A DNA stretch of 43,236 nucleotides from Desulfobacterales bacterium (GTDB taxonomy: Bacteria; Desulfobacterota; DSM-4660; Desulfatiglandales; Desulfatiglandaceae): NCBI GenBank assembly GCA_014382905.1, contig JACNIU010000486.1, positions 1-43,236 on the forward strand, written 5' to 3'. This document shows positions 1 to 6,551 of the stretch, one piece after another. Every line of letters begins with the position of its first letter. Positions within the stretch are counted from its first letter, which is position 1. The notes beneath the pieces are model-generated. The model was not told where the DNA came from. It did not search any database and saw only the letters and a list, made by a program, of their open reading frames with translations. A program made the translations under genes and the position numbers.

Positions 1-133
1 AAGACAACATAGTTGAGGCGATGGCTTGGATAGACAAAACAAAACCAACGAATATAGGAGCAGATACATCAATGCTCTTCAAGAGGCGGACAATGGGAAC
101 TACATTCCCCTTCTGGAGTTTGCAAAATCGTAG
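1..133 (+). pseudogene. C-terminal remnant of a Fic-family protein, frameshifted, cut by the window edge
   Basis: The frame that ends at the TAG at 131-133 gives a tail reading YRSRYINALQEADNGNY followed by IPLLEFAKS. This is the usual ending of Fic/DOC-family proteins, in which a YIxALxxADxGDYxPLLxF helix closes the fold. Upstream of about position 45 the matching reading (DNIVEAMAWIDKTKPTN) lies in a different frame, so the gene appears frameshifted or the sequence has an error. Fic domains transfer AMP or other groups to target proteins, but the catalytic HxFxxGNG motif would lie outside the window, so activity cannot be judged. Confidence 0.5.
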
Positions 134-263
134 AGAGCATCGAACAATGGCATGAAGATGGACGGGCTTTATCTTGCGGTTTCGATCTAAACTGGTTTGA
201 TCCAATTGGCGGGGTTTGTGGGTTATATGCTACTAAAACTTAAAAAATATGGCGGGATGAGAA

Positions 264-986
264 TTGTCTGATCCCTCAACAATTTTCCCTATCTGGCTTA
301 CCGAGTGGATGGAAGTACACGAGGTGACCCTATGGGGTGCGGCAGATCTTTGGGATTTTTCCACACCCCAGGATGAGACAGGGCAGAGATATCCTTTCGC
401 TATTTCATGGGCTATTCCAATGAATCCCCAAATAATGGCCAGCATCCAGAACGGGCCTAACCAAGCATATGCTGATGAGTATGCCAAAGTGAACAATCGT
501 ATCAATGAATTATCAGGAGCATTAGCAGCCGAAATCAAAGTCAGAGGTTTTCGATCTAAACCGCTGGCGGCTTCGGATCGTACCGATACGGTTAATATCA
601 AAGGGGACTTTCCTCACAAAACTGCAGCAACAAGAGCAGGGTTGGGCTGGGTAGGTCGTCATTGTCAGCTTATTACGCGCCCGTTCGGATCATGGATTCG
701 ATTGGGAACTGTTTTCACCGACATTGAACTTCCATGTGGGACACCAATAGAAAGAAACTTCTGCGGTAGTTGTACGCGCTGCGTAGAAGTCTGCCCTGCA
801 AAGGCATTGACAGGTAACGCATGGTATCCAGGATTGCCGCGCGAAGAGATATTGGATGTACGAGCATGCGATCAATGGAAAAAGGAACACTACTTTCAGT
901 ATCACAATGGGCACAACTGCGGAATTTGCTCAGCAGTCTGTCCCTATGGATTAAAAGTGCTGAAAAAGAAGCCTATTACAGCATAA
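264..986 (+). CDS. QueG-like 4Fe-4S double-cluster protein
   Basis: The protein has 240 residues and a TTG start at 264, preceded by a GGGATGAG stretch; no upstream ATG is available in frame. Its C-terminal third carries two ferredoxin-type cysteine sets. The first is CGSCTRCVEVCP (CxxCxxCxxxCP). The second is CGICSAVCP, with an earlier cysteine about 17 residues upstream. The middle contains KTAATRAGLGWVGRH, close to the GLGWxGKN segment of epoxyqueuosine reductases, which reduce epoxyqueuosine in tRNA using cobalamin and Fe-S clusters. It is shorter than QueG (about 350 residues) and lacks the HEAT-repeat tail, so it belongs to the broader QueG-like reductase group; its substrate is unknown. 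An attC-like site begins about 30 bases after the stop, which suggests the gene may be an integron cassette. Confidence 0.75.
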   Translation: MSDPSTIFPIWLTEWMEVHEVTLWGAADLWDFSTPQDETGQRYPFAISWAIPMNPQIMASIQNGPNQAYADEYAKVNNRINELSGALAAEIKVRGFRSKPLAASDRTDTVNIKGDFPHKTAATRAGLGWVGRHCQLITRPFGSWIRLGTVFTDIELPCGTPIERNFCGSCTRCVEVCPAKALTGNAWYPGLPREEILDVRACDQWKKEHYFQYHNGHNCGICSAVCPYGLKVLKKKPITA

Positions 987-1014
987 CATTTTGTATATAC
1001 AATTAATATTCATA

Positions 1015-1079
1015 TAACAAGTCGCTGGAGATTCGACGGGAAAACGCTGGCGCGTTTCCCGCGTCTCAGTTCCGCGTTA
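1015..1079 (+). other. attC-like integron recombination site (candidate)
   Basis: The segment starts with TAACAAGTCGCTGGAG and ends with CTCAGTTCCGCGTTA. These are the classic TAACAA and GCGTTA ends of attC (59-base element) sites. The two arms fold on each other around GGGAAAACGC and GCGTTTCCC with a TGGC loop, giving the imperfect stem with unpaired bases typical of attC. It lies directly downstream of a single gene on the same strand, as expected for a gene cassette. The outer R box fits the RYYYAAC consensus only in part, and no integrase gene is visible, so this remains a candidate. Confidence 0.5.
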
Positions 1080-1142
1080 TTTAACTATTTAAGGATGTCC
1101 CTCTAGATAACAAAGTGTTTCTTTGTAAACGTCAGTAGGTAA

Positions 1143-1251
1143 TATTGCTGAACCGTTGTCTTCTTTTTAGGCCCGAGAGGGAAAGAGGATTAAAGATGGC
1201 TCGTGACCACCCAAAACCCCGTTACTCTAATCAGATAGAGAGCGGGGTTTT
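1143..1251 (+). repeat. Repeat family A, copy 1, ending in a terminator hairpin
   Basis: About 109 bases are shared with a second copy at 3191-3300. Common blocks are TATTG near the start, GTTCTTC-like sequence, GGGAAAGAGGATT, an ATG, GACCACCC or GGTCACCC, then ACCCCGTTACTC and GAGAGCGGGGTTT. The family could be a small RNA gene or leader with its own terminator, or a mobile terminator-bearing element. I do not recognise it as a named riboswitch class. The upstream part (1112-1155) also resembles 6198-6239. Confidence 0.6.
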
Positions 1252-1254
1252 TTC
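1213..1254 (+). terminator. Rho-independent terminator
   Basis: AAAACCCCG and CGGGGTTTT pair perfectly, with an inner ACTCT/AGAG pairing, and a run of T residues follows on the + strand. It lies upstream of the flavoprotein gene and would end transcription coming from the left. It forms the 3' end of repeat family A. Confidence 0.75.
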
Positions 1255-1381
1255 TTCTTCCGGTACTCAAAGTAATAGCACTTTTTTAGATAGGTGCTGA
1301 ATTTTATAGTTTTATGGACGACCCAGAGGCCCACGGAAATCAAGAACTGCATCATCACATGACAACGAGAGGAGAAATAAA

Positions 1382-1948
1382 ATGAAGGTGGTCGGATTCA
1401 ATGGCAGCCCCAGGAAAGATGGCAACACCGGTATTCTGATCCATAAAGTTTTTCATGAACTGGAGAAGGAAGGAATTGAAACAGAGCTTATTCAGCTTTC
1501 TCACAAGAGAATCCATGGATGTATAGCGTGTTACAAATGTCTGGAGAATAGAGATCAGCGCTGCGTTGTAAACGATGACGATGCAAACGAGTATATTGAG
1601 AAGATGACTCAGGCCCAGGGTGTCGTCCTGGGATCACCTGTTTATTTTATGGATGTGACACCCGAAATGAAAGCATTGATTGACCGGGTCGGTTTTGTTT
1701 CCAGATCGAACGGGGGGATCTTTAGGAACAAGATTGGCTCCCTGGTGGCTGTGGCCCGTCGGACAGGCGCTGTGCACACGCTTGACACCATGAGTCATTT
1801 TTTCCTGAGTATGGAGATGATCATTGTCGGCCGTGCCATTGGAGTGGGCCGGGACGAGGGTGATGTTGAGAAGGATGAAGAAGGTCTGATGCTGGTGAAT
1901 GCTCTTGGGCAAAGGATGGCCTGGCTGCTGAAGAAGCTCTACGGGTGA
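1382..1948 (+). CDS. Iron-sulfur flavoprotein, NADPH-dependent FMN reductase family (Isf-like)
   Basis: The protein has 188 residues and an ATG at 1382 behind a GAGAGGAGAAATAAA ribosome site. The N-terminus MKVVGFNGSPRKDGNT is the flavodoxin-like FMN phosphate loop. Cysteines 47, 50, 53 and 61 form C-x2-C-x2-C-x7-C, the compact 4Fe-4S motif of archaeal and anaerobe iron-sulfur flavoproteins (family rule Cx2Cx2Cx4-7C). Such proteins shuttle single electrons between ferredoxin and acceptors, including oxygen or peroxide detoxification in anaerobes; that role is inferred here. After the TGA stop the same frame stays open for 41 more codons to a TAA at 2072-2074, which may be a lost extension. 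A terminator sits about 130 bases upstream, so it is probably transcribed alone. Confidence 0.85.
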   Translation: MKVVGFNGSPRKDGNTGILIHKVFHELEKEGIETELIQLSHKRIHGCIACYKCLENRDQRCVVNDDDANEYIEKMTQAQGVVLGSPVYFMDVTPEMKALIDRVGFVSRSNGGIFRNKIGSLVAVARRTGAVHTLDTMSHFFLSMEMIIVGRAIGVGRDEGDVEKDEEGLMLVNALGQRMAWLLKKLYG

Positions 1949-2070
1949 ACCGGGGGGCTTGGGGTCGGACCAAGGCAAGTTGTTGAATTAAAGGTTGAAG
2001 GTCGGACATACCACGCTCGTTTTACTCACATGGTTTACCCTCAAGCGTATTTGAATGGGAGATCAGCAGA

Positions 2071-2787
2071 TTAAAAGGCAGATTCCCCGGCCCTTCGGAT
2101 CCTTGCATCCTCTGCCTCTCTTCGGGCTTCTTCCGCGGTCAGCATTTCTTTAAGATTGTCCACATAGTAGATGCAGAAGAGATATTCCGGGGTATCCCAT
2201 CTGGTTTTGTATGAAGAAACGATGAAAACATTGTCACCATCTTCCCAGTATTGTGTCCTGCCTTCTTTCTGCTCCCACTGAAATTCCTTTGGAGAGCCGT
2301 ATTTTTTGCGTATTGTCTCCAGAATGGCGTCGCCATCAGGTCCGGCTACAATCCTGAACAGCAGCGGTTTCAGAGTATCGTCTGAGAAAAGAAGCTCCAC
2401 ATAAATGAACGGAGTATTCTTCATGCGGGCTTGGCGGTACATGAGTTTGGTGGTGTTGTGTTCAACACGTTGCCCTGCGGGCCAGTTGAGCTGCCGGTTC
2501 AGGTCTGCAAGTCCGGGAAACCATTTTTCGAGGAATCCGTTATCGTGTATGGAAAGATCAATGGTGTTTTTCTGCGAGATGGCGTCCGAGCCCAGTTTCT
2601 CGCCCAGGCTGTTCCTCAGCGATCGGGAGTATTTTGAATTGGCGCCCAGGTCAAAAAAGGTGAACCCCTGAATGGGATCTGTTTCGGCCCTGCTGTCTGG
2701 TTTCTCTTCTGAACAGCCCAAGGCAAGGATGCCCAGAATCCCGATAATCCACAAGACCGCTCGGAACGATCGTCTGCTTTTCTCCAT
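2071..2787 (-). CDS. Hypothetical lipoprotein
   Basis: The chosen ATG at 2787 is preceded by GGAGG with seven bases of spacing; a longer frame exists but lacks a ribosome site. The product is 238 residues. It begins MEKSRRSF with a hydrophobic helix and a lipobox LALGC, so it should be lipid-anchored after cleavage before that cysteine. The mature part is a soluble domain with no motif I recognise. It contains the phrases FRIVAGPDGDAILETIRKKY and YWEDGDNVFIVSSYKTRW, which suggest a beta-rich fold. The C-terminus is a charged helix (EEARREAEDARIRR). It is convergent with the flavoprotein gene, and the two meet at about 2071. Confidence 0.7.
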   Translation of the reverse strand: MEKSRRSFRAVLWIIGILGILALGCSEEKPDSRAETDPIQGFTFFDLGANSKYSRSLRNSLGEKLGSDAISQKNTIDLSIHDNGFLEKWFPGLADLNRQLNWPAGQRVEHNTTKLMYRQARMKNTPFIYVELLFSDDTLKPLLFRIVAGPDGDAILETIRKKYGSPKEFQWEQKEGRTQYWEDGDNVFIVSSYKTRWDTPEYLFCIYYVDNLKEMLTAEEARREAEDARIRRAGESAF

Positions 2788-2896
2788 CTGTTTTCCTCCG
2801 GAACCTGTCCACCACAGGACGTACGGGAAAAAGAGCCCTGGGTTTTTGTATTGCATTCATCAAAATTCCAGAATTGTGCCTGAACAGGGTTTTCGT

Positions 2897-3124
2897 TCAA
2901 ACGAGACCGTAATACCCTTCGCTCCCGGCGTAGGCCCTTGCCGACTCAAAGTAGGTGATTCCGGCGGCAAACGCTTCTTCAATAACCGTGGTGGCCTCTT
3001 CCTCGCGACAGTATGTTCTCAGCACTCCTTCTCCGCCCAGCCCGACAATCGTGACGGGTGGTCCTGTGCGGCCAAACGATTTCTTGAGAATTGAATTGAG
3101 CGTTATGGATCGGACCTCATTTTC
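2897..3124 (-). pseudogene. Remnant of an aldo/keto reductase (N-terminal fragment)
   Basis: The minus strand reads LKKSFGRTGPPVTIVGLGG, then EGVLRTYCREEEATTVIEEA, then GITYFESARAYAGSEGYYG, and stops at the TGA at 2899-2897. This matches the start of aldo/keto reductases (GxTGxxVSxIGLGG ... AxxxGITYFDTAxxYGxSE). No ATG, GTG or TTG start is present between the upstream TGA at 3127-3125 and the conserved region, and about 250 residues of the barrel are missing. It is a decayed fragment and not a functional gene. Confidence 0.7.
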
Positions 3125-3190
3125 TCAGGGATCCAGCACATTCTAAACAAAAAACCGAATGAAGGCAATACCTCAGCAGGGAGACGGCCG

Positions 3191-3300
3191 TATTGGCTGT
3201 ACCAGCGTTCTTCTTTCAACCTGATAGGGAAAGAGGATTCAAAATGCTCCACGGTCACCCAGAAACCCCGTTACTCCGAACAAAAGGAGAGCGGGGTTTT
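3191..3300 (+). repeat. Repeat family A, copy 2
   Basis: This is the second copy of the element described at 1143-1251, in the same orientation and with the same order of blocks, including GGGAAAGAGGATT and ACCCCGTTACTC. A short open frame crosses it, but the two copies are not conserved in any shared reading frame, so they look like RNA or DNA elements and not genes. Confidence 0.6.
3263..3300 (+). terminator. Terminator hairpin of repeat family A copy 2
   Basis: AAACCCCG at 3263-3270 pairs with CGGGGTTT at 3292-3299, with an inner ACTCC/GGAGA pairing. A-rich and T-rich flanks on both sides suggest it can work in both directions. Confidence 0.65.
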
Positions 3301-3344
3301 GTATTTTGTAGCCCCGGGAAAAACGCATGGCAAAAGATATGGGA

Positions 3345-3456
3345 TCAGGACGTGGGGATAAATCACGACAGTTTACAATTAACAGCGAGGCTAAAAACCA
3401 CATAAAATAAGATAGTTGGATTCGTTATTTACTTACAAATGGATGTCCCGTATACC
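3345..3456 (+). repeat. 112-bp direct repeat, left copy
   Basis: It begins TCAGGACGTGGGGATAAATC and matches 4554-4665 over 112 bases without gaps, with about six mismatches. The two copies are 1209 bases apart and bracket the AbiEi antitoxin gene. No gene crosses this copy convincingly. Confidence 0.9.
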
Positions 3457-3478
3457 GTACGATCAGTCCGGAAATTGC

Positions 3479-3521
3479 TTGACGATTCTATTCATAACAC
3501 GTAAAAAATTTGCGGGTTATG
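3479..3521 (+). promoter_or_regulatory. Upstream copy of a duplicated promoter/operator
   Basis: TTGACG at 3479-3484 is followed after 17 bases by TAAAAA at 3502-3507. The imperfect palindrome CATAACACG...CGGGTTATG spans 3493-3521. The same layout recurs 87 bases downstream at 3566-3607. AbiEi proteins are known to repress their own operon by binding two inverted repeats, which fits this pair; the binding itself is inferred. Confidence 0.55.
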
Positions 3522-3565
3522 GCAACCGGAATCAAGTTTGAGTTTGGCTGGCCTCAAGAATCGAC

Positions 3566-3607
3566 TTGACAATATCTTTTGTTACACGTAGAACAATTGC
3601 GTGTTAT
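3566..3607 (+). promoter_or_regulatory. Promoter with overlapping inverted-repeat operator for the AbiEi gene
   Basis: TTGACA at 3566-3571, a 17-base spacer and TAGAAC at 3589-3594 form a plausible sigma-70 promoter 40 bases before the gene. The inverted repeat GTTACACG...CGTGTTAT (3581-3607) covers the -10 box, so a bound repressor would block RNA polymerase. It is the near-twin of the element at 3479-3521. Confidence 0.6.
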
Positions 3608-3634
3608 TCGAATAAATATCAAAAGTGATCGATA

Positions 3635-4441
3635 ATGAAGCTGATGCCTTTTTTCCGCACACATCCTGTTTTTAACGTCGAGGAGTTTGCCGGGTTTCTG
3701 TCTTCCGATGGAACTCACAACGTAAGAACCCAGGAATCTCTCCTTGCCTACCATGTGAAAGCGGGTAATATTGTCCGGGTCCGCCGTGGGCTCTATGCAT
3801 CCGTTCCCCCAGGGGCATCGCCGGAAAACTTCCCCATAGACCCATTCCTCCTTGCCGCCCGAATATCGAAAGGCGCTGTTTTGGCTTACCACACGGCGCT
3901 GGAGGCCCATGGAAAGGCCTATTCGGTGTACGAACACTTTACTTATCTTGTAAACAAACCCATACCCCTGATAACCTTTCGCTTTCATTTGTTCAAAGGG
4001 GTAAGATTTCCGCAGGCCCTCGTAAGAAAGAAGGTGGAATTTTTTGACGTGATGCAAGCCGATCGTTCGGGAATGGAAATACGCATTACTGGACTTGAGA
4101 GGACCTTCGTAGATGTACTGAACCGTCCCGGCTTGTCGGGAAGCTGGGAAGAAATATGGCGGTCCCTGGAAACCGTTGAGTATTTCGATCTCGATAAGGT
4201 TACGGAATACACATTACTTTTGGGAAACGCCACTGCCGCTGCAAAAGTGGGCTTTTTTCTGGACCAGCACCGGGAACCTCTGATGGTTGAAGACGTCCAT
4301 TTAAAGGCAATCCATGATCTTTGTCCGCGCCGACCCCACTACATGGAAAGAAGCCTACGAAAATCCGGTCGCTTTGTTTCCGCCTGGAACCTGGTTGTTC
4401 CCGAAGAAATCATCCATCGGTCATGGGAGGAATCGTGGTGA
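3635..4441 (+). CDS. abiEi: Type IV toxin-antitoxin AbiEi-family antitoxin, orphaned
   Basis: The protein has 268 residues and starts at ATG 3635. It has an N-terminal winged-helix DNA-binding part (about residues 1-75, ending VRRGLYASVPPG) and the conserved AbiEi body with LAARISKGAVLAYHTALEAHG and RITGLERTFVDVLNRP. AbiEi proteins neutralise the AbiEii nucleotidyltransferase toxin without direct contact and repress their own operon through paired inverted repeats; two such repeats lie upstream. The partner toxin gene overlaps its stop codon but is cut off after about 40 codons, so this antitoxin has no working partner here. The gene sits inside 112-bp direct repeats. Confidence 0.88.
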   Translation: MKLMPFFRTHPVFNVEEFAGFLSSDGTHNVRTQESLLAYHVKAGNIVRVRRGLYASVPPGASPENFPIDPFLLAARISKGAVLAYHTALEAHGKAYSVYEHFTYLVNKPIPLITFRFHLFKGVRFPQALVRKKVEFFDVMQADRSGMEIRITGLERTFVDVLNRPGLSGSWEEIWRSLETVEYFDLDKVTEYTLLLGNATAAAKVGFFLDQHREPLMVEDVHLKAIHDLCPRRPHYMERSLRKSGRFVSAWNLVVPEEIIHRSWEESW

Positions 4442-4614
4442 GGATATCCTCTGAAATGCTGATCACCCAGGCTGAGGCTACAGGTTTCCGAACGGATATT
4501 CTGGAAAAAGTCGGCCTTCTGATCCATCTGCTTGAAGCCTTGCGCAGTCGTTCTCAGGACGTGGGGATAAATCACCACAGTTTACAATTAACAGCGAAGC
4601 TAAAAACCACATAA
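4438..4614 (+). pseudogene. Truncated AbiEii nucleotidyltransferase toxin
   Basis: A GTG at 4438 overlaps the antitoxin stop (GTGA) and has GGGAGG seven bases upstream. The product begins with ISSEMLITQAEATGFR and continues DILEKVGLLIHLLEALRS, the typical start of AbiEii toxins. At 4554 the sequence runs into the right 112-bp repeat and ends at 4614. The nucleotidyltransferase core (GGTAL and the DxD motif) is absent, so it cannot be catalytic. The break falls exactly at the edge of the repeat. Confidence 0.85.
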
Positions 4615-4665
4615 AATAAGATAGTTGGATGCGTTACTTACTTACAAATGGACGTCCCGCATACC
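4554..4665 (+). repeat. 112-bp direct repeat, right copy
   Basis: This is the right copy of the repeat at 3345-3456, same orientation and no gaps. Its first base marks where homology of the AbiEii toxin stops. A short GC-rich hairpin (CCCCCGAC...GTTGGGGG) follows at about 4735-4753. Confidence 0.9.
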
Positions 4666-4811
4666 CACACGGGATAGTAGCGTGAGGCGGCGTTTAAGTG
4701 ATGGATTAGCTGTTCACAAATATTAGACAGCAGACCCCCGACAGTTGGGGGAGGGGTGAACGACGGTTGGGAGTTTTAAGATCTCTCAATTTTTCGTAGG
4801 TGGAGAAAGTT

Positions 4812-5723
4812 ATGGGTGAAAAGACTTATGACGTGATAATCATGGGATCCGGGCCTGCAGGACTTCAGGCAGCCATTCACGCGGCAAGAAAAAAAGTGTC
4901 GGTGCTGGTTATGGGCCGGGATCATAAGAGCAGCGCCTACGGTGCCCACATCGAGAACTACTGCTGCATGGACGGGATAAGGGGAGAGGAGTTGCTGCGG
5001 CAGGGGCGGTCTCAGGCGGAAGGATACGGGACAAGGTTCCTTAATGAGGATGCCGTCGACCTTAATCATGACGATGGGTGGTTCATTGTCGGGGCCGAAA
5101 GCGGCAGTGAATTCAGGTGCAGGGCCTCTGTTCTTGCAATGGGTATTTCACGGAAAAAGCTGAAGGTCCCCGGCGAAAAGGAATTTCTGGGCCGGGGAGT
5201 CAGCTACTGTGTTGAATGTGATGCCAATTTCTTTAAAGGGATGGTGGTCGCAGTGGCAGGCTGCGGGAGCGCGGCAGTATCAGGGGCAATGACACTTCTA
5301 TTTTATGCAAGCGACGTGTATCTGGTCTGCGAAAACCTGGATGTTTCGGAGTCCTTGGCCGAGCAGGTAAGGAGGGGGGCTATCCATCTGTATGAAGGCC
5401 GTAATGTCAAGGAAATTACGGGAAAGGAGGGGGTGGAAAGCATCCTTTTGGATGACGGGTCCCGACTCGAGGTATCCGGAATCTTTATAGAGTTGGGCGC
5501 GAAAGGTGCCGTTGAGCTGGCGGGAAAACTTGGTATTGAACTTGACAGCGAGACCATGCAGTACATTGCGACAAACAAGAAGCAGGAGACCAACATCCCG
5601 GGGCTCTATGCGGCAGGTGATATCTGCGGCCCCCCGTGGCAGGTGGCCAAGGCCGTGGGGGAAGGGTGCATTGCGGGGATCGAGGCAGCCGGCTTTGCAA
5701 AAAAGGACCCCGATAAGGCATAA
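4812..5723 (+). CDS. Thioredoxin reductase-like FAD/NAD(P) disulfide oxidoreductase
   Basis: The preferred start is the ATG at 4812, which has GGAGAAAGTT just upstream; a GTG at 4800 is possible but has a poor ribosome site. The 303-residue product has an FAD loop GSGPAG (residues 12-17), a redox pair CVEC (133-136), an NAD(P) loop GCGSAA and a C-terminal GLYAAGDICG FAD motif followed by QVAKAVGEG. Order and length match bacterial thioredoxin reductases. The redox motif differs from the usual CATC/CAVC and the NAD loop lacks GGGDSA, so the hydride donor and partner may be unusual (ferredoxin-type or a specific thioredoxin). No thioredoxin gene lies next to it. Confidence 0.8.
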   Translation: MGEKTYDVIIMGSGPAGLQAAIHAARKKVSVLVMGRDHKSSAYGAHIENYCCMDGIRGEELLRQGRSQAEGYGTRFLNEDAVDLNHDDGWFIVGAESGSEFRCRASVLAMGISRKKLKVPGEKEFLGRGVSYCVECDANFFKGMVVAVAGCGSAAVSGAMTLLFYASDVYLVCENLDVSESLAEQVRRGAIHLYEGRNVKEITGKEGVESILLDDGSRLEVSGIFIELGAKGAVELAGKLGIELDSETMQYIATNKKQETNIPGLYAAGDICGPPWQVAKAVGEGCIAGIEAAGFAKKDPDKA

Positions 5724-5843
5724 GACCGGAATACCCGACGATAAGGTAACCGAGCTCCGCGGTAATACCCGGAGCAGTCTCTGGTTTTGTAAAGGCGCAC
5801 ACCTCAACAAAACGGCTCTCGAAGTGGCCATGAGATTGGCGGC

Positions 5844-6062
5844 ATGAAGCACCGGTACACTATAAAACTGCACTACCTCTTCCGGGACACCCTGGAGATC
5901 GTCGGTTCCCGTGCCCTCAAACTGGTACCGGCCACCTGCGGAATATTCTATGTGAACAAATCAAGCCCTTTTTCCGGCGGTACGGGTCACACCATAAGGG
6001 TCTGCGGGAAGAACGGTTTCCCCGTGGAAGATCAGAAAGCCTGGCCTGCATGGGATTTATAA
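5844..6062 (+). CDS. Small hypothetical protein or gene fragment
   Basis: The 72-residue frame starts at an ATG overlapping the stop of an upstream open stretch (ATGA at 5844-5847). That stretch encodes LWFCKGAHLNKTALEVAMRL without a clear start. The product contains SSPFSGGTGHTIRVCGKNG and ends PVEDQKAWPAWDL, a tail that looks like the end of a larger conserved domain. I do not recognise the family. The two pieces may be two halves of one gene broken by a frameshift behind the reductase gene. Confidence 0.35.
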   Translation: MKHRYTIKLHYLFRDTLEIVGSRALKLVPATCGIFYVNKSSPFSGGTGHTIRVCGKNGFPVEDQKAWPAWDL

Positions 6063-6551
6063 CCCTACAATCAGCAGACTCAGGTGGCTGAAAGGATCGT
6101 TATCTATGCAGAATCATGTGCACAGGGTCCGGCATCCAGCATCAAGTATCCAGAAACCAGCATCCGGTTCTAACCGGTCCGATTTTCATTGACTTTCAAA
6201 GTAGTTCTTTGTAAACAAAATTAGGCAATATTGCGGTTCATACATGCTGGCAGTCATGTAAGCGTGAGACAATATTCGGTCCCAGCAAAGGGCAAGGCCC
6301 TATTTGACACGAAACAAGAGGCAATAGAACAATCCTTTGTAGCAGGGGCTCAGATTATCGAAAGAGGCGTTGGCCTTGACGATCTTTAGGGACACTGAAT
6401 GAGAATGGGCCGATTATTTGAATGAACTCCCGAAATGAGAGATGGTGGATTTCATTCTACAGGGGCATCCGCTTTGGCAAAGGTGAGACAATAGTCGCAC
6501 TACCTTCGACGAGTTGAACACCTCATCAGACAGGGGGCAAAGGCTGCTGCT
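6063..6551 (+). other. Gene-poor stretch with degraded fragments and a CCAG-type repeat
   Basis: No intact gene is visible. At 6125-6165 there is a run of related units (CATCCAGCATC, AGTATCCAG, ACCAGCATCC), a motif that recurs in degenerate reverse form near 20765-20805. Positions 6198-6239 resemble the upstream part of repeat family A (TTCTTTGTAAAC, then TAGG, then AATATTGC). The + frame ending at the TAG 6387-6389 encodes LFDTKQEAIEQSFVAGAQII followed by ERGVGLDDL but has no convincing start. Around 6410-6470, EWADYLNELPK is followed by stops. These look like decayed small genes ahead of the defence module. Confidence 0.45.

Noticed and set aside
134-263. A second attC-like site upstream of the QueG-like gene
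   Set aside because: GGGTTATATG near 224 resembles one attC end, but no matching left arm or self-complementary body is present.
1949-2074. Selenoprotein reading of the flavoprotein TGA
   Set aside because: No SECIS-like hairpin was identified after the TGA and the upstream protein already has the normal family length.
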